Assembly: GCA_937925655.1 (NCBI GenBank)
Contig: CALAMC010000114.1
Location: 14,558 to 78,557, forward strand
DNA: 64,000 nt
Direction of reading: 5' to 3'
Origin: an uncultured candidate division Zixibacteria bacterium
GTDB lineage: Bacteria > Zixibacteria > MSB-5A5 > GN15 > PGXB01
A program made the translations under genes and the position numbers. Shown one piece after another: positions 52,336 through 60,791 of the stretch; the stretch's first letter is position 1, and the number at the start of each line of letters is the position of its first letter. A model generated the notes under the pieces. The model was given only the letters and a program-made list of their open reading frames with translations. It ran no database searches and was not told the origin of the DNA.

Positions 52336-52851
52336 ATGAAGAAGAAATGTATGTCACAAGCGGGCGTCACTTTAATAGAAATTTTAACCGCGGTGGTAAT
52401 CGTTGGGATTATGGCGGCCATGGCCAGTCCATATTTCGAGCGCGGCATTGAACAGGTTCGATTTCGCAGTCAGGCCAAAAATATCACGTCTATGTTGCGG
52501 ACGGCGCGATCATTGGCCATTTCGGAAAAAGTTCCTCACGGCGTCGATTTTAATTTCGCCAGCGGGGTTATTACCCTGTTTAAGGACTCCATCAATCCGG
52601 CCGCCTCGCAGTATGACATCGGGGCCGACCCGGTCATCGCAACAGATAGTATCGCAGCGAATTACGCCGGAAGTTATACGACTTTTACCACATCGGCAAT
52701 AATATTTCAACCGAACGGAACGGCATCTGAAAGCGGTGATATAGAAATCCGCTATTATTCGGAGTCATCCTATAAGACGGGTCAAGTCAACGTGTTAGCC
52801 TCGACCGGGCGATGCAAAATCATGTATATTGAACAAAATGGAGCAGGTTGA
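52336..52851 (+). CDS. Type II/IV pseudopilin, GspH/FimT-like
   Basis: 171 residues with a class III signal: positively charged M-K-K-K-C-M-S-Q-A-G then V-T-L-I-E-I-L-T-A-V-V-I-V-G-I, with G at -1 and E at +5 as the prepilin peptidase needs. The remainder (R-T-A-R-S-L-A-I-S-E-K and a beta C-terminal half) fits the GspH/FimT group of minor pseudopilins. It precedes the pilM-Q genes and is closed by a terminator, so it is a separate transcript of the same system. Confidence 0.85.
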   Translation: MKKKCMSQAGVTLIEILTAVVIVGIMAAMASPYFERGIEQVRFRSQAKNITSMLRTARSLAISEKVPHGVDFNFASGVITLFKDSINPAASQYDIGADPVIATDSIAANYAGSYTTFTTSAIIFQPNGTASESGDIEIRYYSESSYKTGQVNVLASTGRCKIMYIEQNGAG

Positions 52852-52924
52852 GAGGTAAATTCCAAGGGCTAAAGACGGCCATTTGGTCCTTATAATTGGG
52901 TCTCCCTCTTTCTCATCCTCCGGT

Positions 52925-52953
52925 AAACCTCCGCCATTAGGCGGGGGTTTTTT
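52925..52953 (+). terminator. Terminator after the pseudopilin gene
   Basis: AAACCTCCGCC, ATTA loop, GGCGGGGGTTT then TTT; 11 pairs with one G-T. Confidence 0.85.
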
Positions 52954-53142
52954 ATTGGAAAATATCTAATAAATGTAAAAATAAAGCTCAATTCAGCCGA
53001 TAAAAAAAGCAAATACGGCCAATACCCGAATGTTAACCAGGTTTATCCGATTGGGCCACGCGGATAGATGTTAATTTTATGAAATAGATGACGATAGAAT
53101 AATAAGTATTGAACAAGAATGTTTCACTAAAGAGACGCAAAT

Positions 53143-54195
53143 ATGCTATTTACCAAAAGGAACAAAACCGCGGTCGGTCTGGACGTTGGCGCCAATTCAA
53201 TCAAACTGGTCAAGCTGGACCGTCTCAAAGACGGTTATGCCGTTTCGGCCATGGGCATGAGGGAACTGCCTCCCGAAGCGATTGTCGCCGACGAGATCAA
53301 GGATCGCGAGGCCGTCATTTTTAACATCCAGTCTTTGATCGATGAGATAGATCCGAAGATCAAGGATGTCGTGGTGTCAATATCCGGATATGGCGTCATA
53401 ACCGATAAATTTACGATCGATAAGAAAACCGGTTCAGAAGCGGAACAGGCCATTTTATTTGAGGCCGAACAGCGCTCCCCGTTCGACGTCGAGGATGTGA
53501 CGATGCATCATCATATAATCCGGGTTGATGAAGAAACCAAGAAGCAGGAAATACTCCTGGTGGCCGCGCGCAATGAATTTCTTAATTCGTTTATCGAGCT
53601 GATTAACGATGCCGGTCTCCAGCCGGCGGTGGTCGACGTCGATGCCTTTGCCGCCCTTAACGCCTACCTGTTCAATTATGACGTCGATCCGGAGCGGACC
53701 ACGGTTCTGGTAAATATCGGCTATGATGTCACCAACGTTTTATACCTTCATCAGGGCTATTATCATTCGACCCGCGACATTTCTGCGGGAACCCGTGAAA
53801 TTTATAATGCCATTCAGAAAGAATTCCGGCTTAATGCTGAATTGGCCAACAAGGCCATCAAAGGAGAAATGAAGGAATCCATCGACCAGGATATGCTCAA
53901 AGCAACCGTTGTTTCGGCTACCGAAGAGTTGATATCCGGGATGGAACTGGCCTTTTCGTATTTTAAATCGCAGGCCGGGGTCGATCGAATCGACTGGATG
54001 GTTCTTTGCGGCGGAGGCGCCCTGGTGCCATTCCTGCCGGAATTTCTTCAGTCTAAATTAAGCATTCCCCTGGAGATTCTTAATCCGTTGCGAAATATAG
54101 ATTTTGATCCCGAGATGTTCCAGTATCTGGAACCGGAAAAAATCGCTCCACTCCTGACCGTACCGGTGGGATTGGCAATGAGGAAGGCAAGGTAG
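53143..54195 (+). CDS. pilM: Type IV pilus assembly protein PilM
   Basis: 350-residue cytosolic actin-like ATPase-fold protein. V-G-L-D-V-G-A-N-S-I-K-L-V is the phosphate-1 loop, then F-E-A-E-Q-R-S-P-F-D, V-L-V-N-I-G-Y and L-C-G-G-G-A-L at the C-terminus. Binds PilN's N-terminus on the inner face. Gene order pilM-pilN-pilO-pilP-pilQ is conserved; spacing to pilN is 4 bases. Confidence 0.93.
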   Translation: MLFTKRNKTAVGLDVGANSIKLVKLDRLKDGYAVSAMGMRELPPEAIVADEIKDREAVIFNIQSLIDEIDPKIKDVVVSISGYGVITDKFTIDKKTGSEAEQAILFEAEQRSPFDVEDVTMHHHIIRVDEETKKQEILLVAARNEFLNSFIELINDAGLQPAVVDVDAFAALNAYLFNYDVDPERTTVLVNIGYDVTNVLYLHQGYYHSTRDISAGTREIYNAIQKEFRLNAELANKAIKGEMKESIDQDMLKATVVSATEELISGMELAFSYFKSQAGVDRIDWMVLCGGGALVPFLPEFLQSKLSIPLEILNPLRNIDFDPEMFQYLEPEKIAPLLTVPVGLAMRKAR

Positions 54196-54199
54196 CGCT

Positions 54200-54910
54200 A
54201 TGGCCATGATAGAAATCAACCTGCTGCCCAAGCAGTATAAAAAGCGCTCCGGGGGCTTCGCGATCGGCAAGCACGGTGTTTATGCCGTCGCCGCAGGGAT
54301 CGGCGTTCTCCTCATGATTGGAGCGGTTACATTATACCAGATTCATCAGATCAGCGAGCTCAAAGGGCAGATGGAAATCGCCCGGGCCCGAACCTCGCAA
54401 CTGCAGAAAGACATACAACTGGTCGATGCTCTCAACGACATCAAGACTAAAATTACCGACCGTATGGCGGCCGTCGAGAAACTGGACCGCCACCGGAGCG
54501 CCTGGGTCAAACTGCTCGAAAATCTGTCCGGCAACATTCCCGATTTTATCTGGTTGGCCAAATTCGAGGAAGTCGCTCCGACGGCCACCGCTTATAAGAG
54601 CACAACGTCCAATAAAGCCAAAAATCAGCCCGATACAGCCACCATGGTCACTGCCGCCGCCGGTTTGCCTCCGACCCGCGATATGCGGATCGAGGGATTT
54701 TCGTTCACGCTCAATGCCCTGGCCTCGTTTATGATCAAGCTGATGCGGTCGGACTATTTCGATAATGTCGATTTACGCAAAACCGAACAGGTCGAACTCG
54801 GCAAGCAAAAGGTTTATAGCTTTGAACTCGGCTGCACGGTTCATTTCCTGTCGGCAGAGGAACTCGAAAAACTGGCCGCGGAACAGGTGACTGTTACCAG
54901 CGGCTCATAG
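54200..54910 (+). CDS. pilN: Type IV pilus assembly protein PilN
   Basis: 236 residues. N-terminus I-E-I-N-L-L-P-K-Q-Y is the PilM-binding I-N-L-L-P motif, then one membrane helix (V-Y-A-V-A-A-G-I-G-V-L-L-M-I-G-A) and a coiled coil, followed by a ferredoxin-like periplasmic domain. It pairs with PilO in the inner-membrane ring. The extended loop S-T-T-S-N-K-A-K-N-Q-P-D makes it longer than most PilN proteins. Confidence 0.9.
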   Translation: MAMIEINLLPKQYKKRSGGFAIGKHGVYAVAAGIGVLLMIGAVTLYQIHQISELKGQMEIARARTSQLQKDIQLVDALNDIKTKITDRMAAVEKLDRHRSAWVKLLENLSGNIPDFIWLAKFEEVAPTATAYKSTTSNKAKNQPDTATMVTAAAGLPPTRDMRIEGFSFTLNALASFMIKLMRSDYFDNVDLRKTEQVELGKQKVYSFELGCTVHFLSAEELEKLAAEQVTVTSGS

Positions 54911-54926
54911 ATGAGAGAGTGGAATT

Positions 54927-55541
54927 ATGGATTTCAGAGATCCCAAGGTTCAAAAAATAGCCATCGCGGTTATCGCTTTCGGTGTGGTTGTCTATTTTTG
55001 GTATAACCGGGTTTATACCAAATATAATAACCAGCTTAATCAGTTGACGGCCGAGTACTCCTCCATGATTACCAACCTGAAGAACGTGGAGATGAAATCC
55101 AAATCGCTGGAAGCTCTCAAGCTGGAATACGAAGATCTTCTGGGCCGTTACCAGGAAATCGAACAACTGCTGCCGGAAGTCAAGCAGATTCCGTCGTTTC
55201 TGGTGCAATTGCATACGGCATCGTCACTGACGGGAACGCGCATCACGCGAATTGACCCTCTGGAGGTTGTCCCCGAGGAATTTTATAACGTAACCGGTTT
55301 CAACATAGAAATGACCGGTGCCTACCACGATTTCGGAAAATTTATCGGTTATGTGGCGAATTTCCCGTTTATCGCCAACATTTCCGAGATGAAGCTGACC
55401 ACGATGACGGCCGCCAATATTGCCGCGGTCGAGGATGACGGTCCACGCGAAATCGGTGCCAAACCAACCGTCAAGGCCAGCTTCAAGCTTTCCACATATT
55501 ATGTCAAGGCCGAAGAACGACTTCAGGAACTGGTATTATAG
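54927..55541 (+). CDS. pilO: Type IV pilus assembly protein PilO
   Basis: 204 residues. One membrane helix near the N-terminus (I-A-I-A-V-I-A-F-G-V-V-V-Y-F-W-Y), a short coiled coil (S-L-E-A-L-K-L-E-Y-E-D-L-L-G-R-Y) and a periplasmic ferredoxin-like domain (F-N-I-E-M-T-G-A-Y-H-D-F-G-K-F-I-G-Y). Forms a heterodimer with PilN. 16 bases separate it from pilN. Confidence 0.9.
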   Translation: MDFRDPKVQKIAIAVIAFGVVVYFWYNRVYTKYNNQLNQLTAEYSSMITNLKNVEMKSKSLEALKLEYEDLLGRYQEIEQLLPEVKQIPSFLVQLHTASSLTGTRITRIDPLEVVPEEFYNVTGFNIEMTGAYHDFGKFIGYVANFPFIANISEMKLTTMTAANIAAVEDDGPREIGAKPTVKASFKLSTYYVKAEERLQELVL

Positions 55542-55557
55542 GAGGCGGATAAAAATT

Positions 55558-57099
55558 ATGAAAACGAATTTGCTGTATATAGTTTTTGCCGTCGTCCTGC
55601 TGACGACTGCGGGTTGGGCGACCGAGGTCGATATCAGTCGTATTTCTCTTGAGAAAATCGGCGATGAAACGGTCTGCAAAATATACGCGGACGGTCCGTT
55701 CCAGTACACCCATGAAATCCCCGAACAGCTTCCCGGTAAACCATACCGGGTGGTGGTCGATATATTCCCGGCCGTTCACAACCTTGACGGCAAAGAATTC
55801 GTCAACTTGCCGCCTTCGATCGTTGCTTCGATTCGATCCAGCCAATTCGCGGTCAGCCCGGAAAAGGTCGTCCGAGTCGTGTTCGATTTGAAGGAAACGG
55901 TGCCATATAGAATTGAAAAGAAAAACAATCAGGTATGGGTTTTTCTGCCTGACAAAAGCAGTGCCATGTTCCCGCAGTGGAGCAGTCGGCCACGGTCGGC
56001 AGGCCCGATTCCCGAGCGGACGGTCTCAAACAGGCCGATGACCGTCAGCGAAATAACCAAAACAGAGACGGATAAATCTCTGACAACGCCTCCCCAAACG
56101 GTCCCGGAAAAGCCTCAAATCGCCAAAAATGAACCGCCTTTGATGGGTGCCCCGGCCCAAAACAAGCCGACCGCTCAAAAGCCGGAGACTCCGCCGATGG
56201 TTCAAAGGACGGAACCTCCGACAGAAACAAATGCGGGACAGGCCGTTTTAAATCCGCCACCGGTTGCCTCCCCGAAAATACCGGCGCCCAAAGTCGCAAG
56301 CTATTACCAGACGCAGAAATCTACTTTTCTTGAGCTCGATAAGAGCCAGACACAAAAATGGGTCAGCCAGACGAGTGCGAATAAACCGATTGAAATAGCG
56401 CAAAACGCACCGACCGAGACCGAAGTAACGGCGACGCAAAAGCCACCGGAATCGCCGGCACCGGTTCAAAACGAAGCCGTGGAAAAGGACAAAGTTCCGG
56501 TCAAAACCAATGAAGATAACAAAGAAGCCGAACCGGCAAAAGCCGATGGTAAAGAACAGGATACGCCTTTTAAGAAAACCAAGCCGGTAACGGCCGAAGG
56601 GCCCTCTCTGACAGGAGGGCCGATTCTGGCCGGAGCCGCTTCCAACCAGCCGGATACGGCGGAAATCGTCCCCGAAGCCGCCGGTGTTGTCGATGATGGA
56701 GACAAACCGACCTCGCGTTTCCGTCGTCAACCGACTCTTCCGGCCAAACTAAAAGGAACCATGGTTGCGGAGTTTCCGACCCGGATGGTGATCAAATATA
56801 ACGGGGAATTGTCCCGGGATCCGTTCAAAACGCTGATTGATGAAACACGCAAAACCGACTCGCAGATGCAGAAGAGAATTCCGGACATTGAAACGTTACG
56901 GCTGGTAGGCGTTATCGAATCGGCCAACGGAAAAAATCGGGCCCTGCTTGAGGATATAGACGGCTTCGGTTACATCCTCGGCGAAGGCGATAAAGTTAAA
57001 AAAGGATACGTTTCCCGCATAGATTCAAACAAGGCATTTTTCCAGCTGTATGAATACGGCTGGAGCAGAACCGTGGCATTGCATCTCGGTGATGAATAA
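55558..57099 (+). CDS. pilP: AMIN domain + proline-rich linker + PilP-like protein
   Basis: 513 residues, ATG 55558 behind GGAGGCGGAT. Signal peptide (L-L-Y-I-V-F-A-V-V-L-L-T-T-A-G-W-A). Residues ~25-130 are an AMIN domain (V-C-K-I-Y-A-D-G-P-F, R-V-V-V-D-I-F-P-A-V). Residues ~135-400 are a linker of P, T, K, E and A. Residues ~415-513 are the PilP fold with the R-D-P-F motif, then L-R-L-V-G-V-I-E. AMIN is normally at the N-terminus of PilQ; here PilQ lacks it. Thus this protein may link the inner ring to the wall and the secretin. Confidence 0.8.
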   Translation: MKTNLLYIVFAVVLLTTAGWATEVDISRISLEKIGDETVCKIYADGPFQYTHEIPEQLPGKPYRVVVDIFPAVHNLDGKEFVNLPPSIVASIRSSQFAVSPEKVVRVVFDLKETVPYRIEKKNNQVWVFLPDKSSAMFPQWSSRPRSAGPIPERTVSNRPMTVSEITKTETDKSLTTPPQTVPEKPQIAKNEPPLMGAPAQNKPTAQKPETPPMVQRTEPPTETNAGQAVLNPPPVASPKIPAPKVASYYQTQKSTFLELDKSQTQKWVSQTSANKPIEIAQNAPTETEVTATQKPPESPAPVQNEAVEKDKVPVKTNEDNKEAEPAKADGKEQDTPFKKTKPVTAEGPSLTGGPILAGAASNQPDTAEIVPEAAGVVDDGDKPTSRFRRQPTLPAKLKGTMVAEFPTRMVIKYNGELSRDPFKTLIDETRKTDSQMQKRIPDIETLRLVGVIESANGKNRALLEDIDGFGYILGEGDKVKKGYVSRIDSNKAFFQLYEYGWSRTVALHLGDE

Positions 57100-57114
57100 G
57101 AAAGGCAGGTTGCG

Positions 57115-58413
57115 ATGGTAAGGAATATAATTATGGGCAATGTAATGAAAACCCTGTTACTGGTCATGTGCCTCGGCGTGTCGGTGTCGGCATTGGCCCA
57201 GGATATCGACAAACCCGTAAATCCCGGAGTGCCGATAGAAAATTTGACCTATCAGGCGGCCGACATTCGTTCGGTCATCCGCTCCCTGGCTGACTACGGC
57301 AAGGTTAATGTCGTGGTGGCACCCAACGTACAGGGGACGGTGACGATAAATCTTCGCAACGTCACATGGGAACAGGCTCTGAAAATCATCGGCAGCACCT
57401 ATAATCTGGCCGTTGTTTTCGAGGCCGACGATTATATCCGAGTATTGCCCGCGGAAGAATATCGCAAAGAACAGATGGAGCAGGATAAGCATCACATGGA
57501 GCGTCAGACTCTGGCGCCGCTCGATATCAAGATCATAAAACTGGCCAATACGGCCGCCAGGGAAATCAAGGAATCGGTCAAATCGCTTATGTCCCAGCGG
57601 GGTAAGGTGGATGCCGATGAAAGAACCAATTCTCTGATATTGCAGGAGGTTCCGGAAAACGTGGAACGAGTTCTGGCCTTTATCAAGGAACTGGACCGCC
57701 CCGCTCGGCAGATAAAAATTTCAACCCAGATCCTCGATATCTCTTCGAAGGATGCTCTTGAACTGGGCGTGGACTGGACGGCCACAGGCAGTTATACGCC
57801 CAATGCCAATCGTCGCGTTGACCAAACCGCGACCCAATTGGGCAATCAGGTGACGGAGCCATTCATATCCTACAACGTGGGATTTTTCCCGCATAACTGG
57901 AGTCTCGATGCAACCATATCGGCTATATTGAGCAACGGCAAAGGCAAACTGGTGGCGCATCCTGAAATTACCACCATCGAAAATAAGTCCGCCCGCATCC
58001 AGATGGGTCAGAGAATACCGGTCAAGCAGTTTGATGAATCCGGTAACGTCGTCATTGAATATGAAGACGTCGGGACGATTCTGCAAGTGACTCCGCATAT
58101 CACGGCTGAAAACCGTATTTTAATGCACTTGAAGCCGGAAAGAAGCTCTCTTCAGCCCGACGCCAGCGGCATCATAATAAATACCAATAATGCCGAAACG
58201 AATGTCGTCGTTAACAATGGTCAAACGGCGGTCATCGGCGGCCTTACTACCGTGGACGAAACCGAAAGTCATGAAGGAATCCCGATCTTGAAGGATTTGC
58301 CGATTATCGGAATGTTATTCAGCTACTATACGAAAAATAACGAAAGCCGCGACCTGGTTATTTTCGTGACACCGACAATTGTCGAAGAGGACCTGGCCCA
58401 TACCGGCCCGTAG
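57115..58413 (+). CDS. pilQ: Type IV pilus secretin PilQ, short form
   Basis: 432 residues. Signal peptide (L-L-L-V-M-C-L-G-V-S-V-S-A-L-A-Q). An STN/N0 domain (~25-105; A-D-I-R-S-V-I-R-S-L-A-D-Y-G), N1 domain (I-I-K-L-A-N-T-A-A-R-E-I), then the secretin barrel (V-A-H-P-E-I-T-T-I-E-N, V-V-N-N-G-Q-T-A-V-I-G-G-L and L-P-I-I-G-M-L-F). Shorter than the ~700-residue proteobacterial PilQ because the AMIN region is absent. An in-frame ATG at 57145 is a second start choice. Confidence 0.9.
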   Translation: MVRNIIMGNVMKTLLLVMCLGVSVSALAQDIDKPVNPGVPIENLTYQAADIRSVIRSLADYGKVNVVVAPNVQGTVTINLRNVTWEQALKIIGSTYNLAVVFEADDYIRVLPAEEYRKEQMEQDKHHMERQTLAPLDIKIIKLANTAAREIKESVKSLMSQRGKVDADERTNSLILQEVPENVERVLAFIKELDRPARQIKISTQILDISSKDALELGVDWTATGSYTPNANRRVDQTATQLGNQVTEPFISYNVGFFPHNWSLDATISAILSNGKGKLVAHPEITTIENKSARIQMGQRIPVKQFDESGNVVIEYEDVGTILQVTPHITAENRILMHLKPERSSLQPDASGIIINTNNAETNVVVNNGQTAVIGGLTTVDETESHEGIPILKDLPIIGMLFSYYTKNNESRDLVIFVTPTIVEEDLAHTGP

Positions 58414-58433
58414 AATTTTCCCATCGTGCCATT

Positions 58434-58461
58434 AAAAGCCCCGAATTTTCGGGGCTTTTTT
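58434..58461 (+). terminator. Terminator after pilQ
   Basis: AAAAGCCCCGA, four-base loop, TCGGGGCTTTT then TT; 11 base pairs. Confidence 0.9.
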
Positions 58462-58554
58462 GCTTAAATGAAGGCGGTTTTGGCCGATAATATCAGTAGA
58501 AACAGGAAAATCGGATTCAGAAATAAACAAACTATATTCATAGCAGGAGTCACT

Positions 58555-60675
58555 ATGTATTCCAAAAAATCATCATTCATGACCCTTGTGGCATTCATAA
58601 TGCTGGTCTTTGCGGCATTATGGTTGACCGGGTGCGATTCCAGTTCGAGTTCGAACACGACGGGATCAATCGAAGTCACCACTATTTCTGTCAGTCCGTC
58701 GTCGATCAATGTGGGCGGAACCTGCGTAGTCGAAGTACAGGTTACCGACGGTTCCAATCCGGTGGCCAATCGCGCGGTTCAATTCACGGCCGATCCGACA
58801 TCGGCGGGGACATTCAATCCCGCCATGGCCGTGAGCGACGCCAATGGTTTGGTCGCCACCACTTTTACTTCATCGCAAACGGGCAACGTGACTATCACCG
58901 CCCGCATCAGCGATGCCATATACAGAACCGCCTCGCTGACCGTGCAGGCCAGCCAGCAGACAGGTTCGGGTAATATCAATTTGGCCGTGACGCCCTCGCT
59001 TCTTCTGGCCGACGGCAGTTCCACGGCGGAATTGACCGTTACTATTGAAGATGCACTGGGCAATCCGGCCCCGGCCGGGACGACCGTCCGCCTCGCCGCC
59101 GGTGAAAAATTCGTCGACGTCGACGCCAACGGCTATTTCACCGCCGGCGTTGACAGCGTCGTATATGACGTCATCAATAACGGAAGTTGGAATCCGATCG
59201 GCATTATTCCGTCAACGGCCACCGTTGCCGGCACCCAGGGCCAAACAACTGTTACGTATATCGCGGGGACAGAGGCCGTCACGGTTTATATTCGGGCAAC
59301 AGTGACCGAAGGCAGTTACATCGGCTACGCCGAAATTCCTCTGCAATTAACGCCCGATGCCGCGATTGAGAGTATATATCTTATGAGTGATTCCAATAGC
59401 TTGGCGGTACAATCCACGGGTGGCATGGAAACGGCCACGTTGACCGCTATCGGTTACGACGCCAACGGCAACCGCGTCCCCGAAGGTTTGCAAATTGCCT
59501 TTATTATAACCGATGGACCAGGTGGCGGTGAAAGGCTGGGAACCGAAGATTATGGGCCGTATATTGCTACGACCAATGCTCTGGGTGAGGCCTACTGCCC
59601 GGTTTCATCGGGAACGATTTCGGGAACGATACGCATTCGTGCTTATGTCGGCAGTATCCTGTCCAATTCGACGCTTCTAATGGTTCATGCCGGTCCGCCG
59701 GCTAATATCGTGGTCGGCGCGGATGTCTGTAATATTCAGGCTGTGGGTTGGGTCAACCTTAACGTCGATATTGTCGCTATTGTCTCGGATGTTTATCACA
59801 ATCCTGTGCGCGATTCTACTGCCGTTTATTTCACCGTCGATGAAGGCACCATCATGGCTCATATGAACCGAACCGTTGACCAATCGGGTATTGCCGAAAC
59901 GAAGTGGTTATCCGGTTATGATCTGGCCAGCGGCGATGGCATAGTTGCAGTAATTGCGGAAACCGCCGGCGGAACGGTGGCCGACACCGGCTATTTCATC
60001 AACAGCTGGTATCCCGATACCATGTGGTATGTCGAACCGTTCCCGAGTTCGATTATGGCTGATGGCAAAATGTATCGCAAATTCCTGCTGGAGGTCCGCG
60101 ACCTCAATGGCAATTATGTTCTGGACCAGACCGAAATCGACATTGAAAGCTATTATGTCACCGTTGCTTCCGGCGTCGTTCAGGACGGCTGTAACGGCTC
60201 GGTGGTTTCCTCGTTTTTGACCTCGGTCATTCTCGATAATGACTACAGCTGGGATCTGTCCGATACGGAAGACGATGGTATCGGTGCCATCGATGAAATT
60301 ATCGCCAACTATAAGGGTTTTGTTTCGGTCATTCATCCCTGTACTCTGTGGACCGGCCCGGCTTATTCGGGTGGTTCTTCGATAGATATGAACGCGTCAG
60401 CAACCTATAGCACGCAGGTGCCTTTTTTCGTTACCATATCTGACCGCTGGGGCAATCCGCTGGGTGGCCATCGTTTGATCGCCAGCGTCATCGGACGCGG
60501 GACTATCTCCAATGGGGTCCAGTACACCAATGGTTATGGCGAAGCGACCGGGTTTATTTACAATGCTCCGGCCGTGGATCCGGCCATCGAGGATGAGAAG
60601 GTCATCATCCAGGTCGTAGACACTGACGCGAGAGGCAATATAACAATAACCAAACAGGTTTCGCTGCAAGAGTAA
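58555..60675 (+). CDS. Lipoprotein with multiple bacterial Ig-like (invasin/Big_1-type) domains
   Basis: 706 residues. Lipoprotein signal ending L-W-L-T-G-C (I-M-L-V-F-A-A-L-W-L-T-G-C). Five or more Ig-like repeats follow: V-E-V-Q-V-T-D-G-S-N-P-V-A-N-R, L-T-V-T-I-E-D-A-L-G-N-P-A-P-A-G-T, T-A-I-G-Y-D-A-N-G-N-R-V-P-E-G and V-A-I-V-S-D-V-Y-H-N-P-V-R-D, the latter with the D-x-x-G-N-P-V turn of the invasin class. A surface adhesin or spacer is likely. ATG 58555 with GCAGGAGTC is used; the frame from 58468 is not coding. Downstream of pilQ behind a terminator. Confidence 0.85.
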   Translation: MYSKKSSFMTLVAFIMLVFAALWLTGCDSSSSSNTTGSIEVTTISVSPSSINVGGTCVVEVQVTDGSNPVANRAVQFTADPTSAGTFNPAMAVSDANGLVATTFTSSQTGNVTITARISDAIYRTASLTVQASQQTGSGNINLAVTPSLLLADGSSTAELTVTIEDALGNPAPAGTTVRLAAGEKFVDVDANGYFTAGVDSVVYDVINNGSWNPIGIIPSTATVAGTQGQTTVTYIAGTEAVTVYIRATVTEGSYIGYAEIPLQLTPDAAIESIYLMSDSNSLAVQSTGGMETATLTAIGYDANGNRVPEGLQIAFIITDGPGGGERLGTEDYGPYIATTNALGEAYCPVSSGTISGTIRIRAYVGSILSNSTLLMVHAGPPANIVVGADVCNIQAVGWVNLNVDIVAIVSDVYHNPVRDSTAVYFTVDEGTIMAHMNRTVDQSGIAETKWLSGYDLASGDGIVAVIAETAGGTVADTGYFINSWYPDTMWYVEPFPSSIMADGKMYRKFLLEVRDLNGNYVLDQTEIDIESYYVTVASGVVQDGCNGSVVSSFLTSVILDNDYSWDLSDTEDDGIGAIDEIIANYKGFVSVIHPCTLWTGPAYSGGSSIDMNASATYSTQVPFFVTISDRWGNPLGGHRLIASVIGRGTISNGVQYTNGYGEATGFIYNAPAVDPAIEDEKVIIQVVDTDARGNITITKQVSLQE

Positions 60676-60702
60676 ATTTCCTGTACTCCTGTTTTGTTTC
60701 GA

Positions 60703-60738
60703 AAGGGTCATCCGAAAGCCATCATTCGGATGGCCCTT
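60703..60738 (+). terminator. Terminator after the Ig-like lipoprotein
   Basis: AAGGGTCATCCGAA, eight-base loop, TTCGGATGGCCCTT; 14 pairs with one G-T, followed by AATTATTTTATT. Confidence 0.8.
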
Positions 60739-60791
60739 AATTATTTTATTAAACCGGTTGAATAAAACGTCCCGAATGCGTAGATTTAGTT

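Noticed and set aside
52336..52851. Pseudopilin as the major pilin (PilA)
   Set aside because: The sequence has the short GspH/FimT form; no separate major pilin gene is seen in the window.
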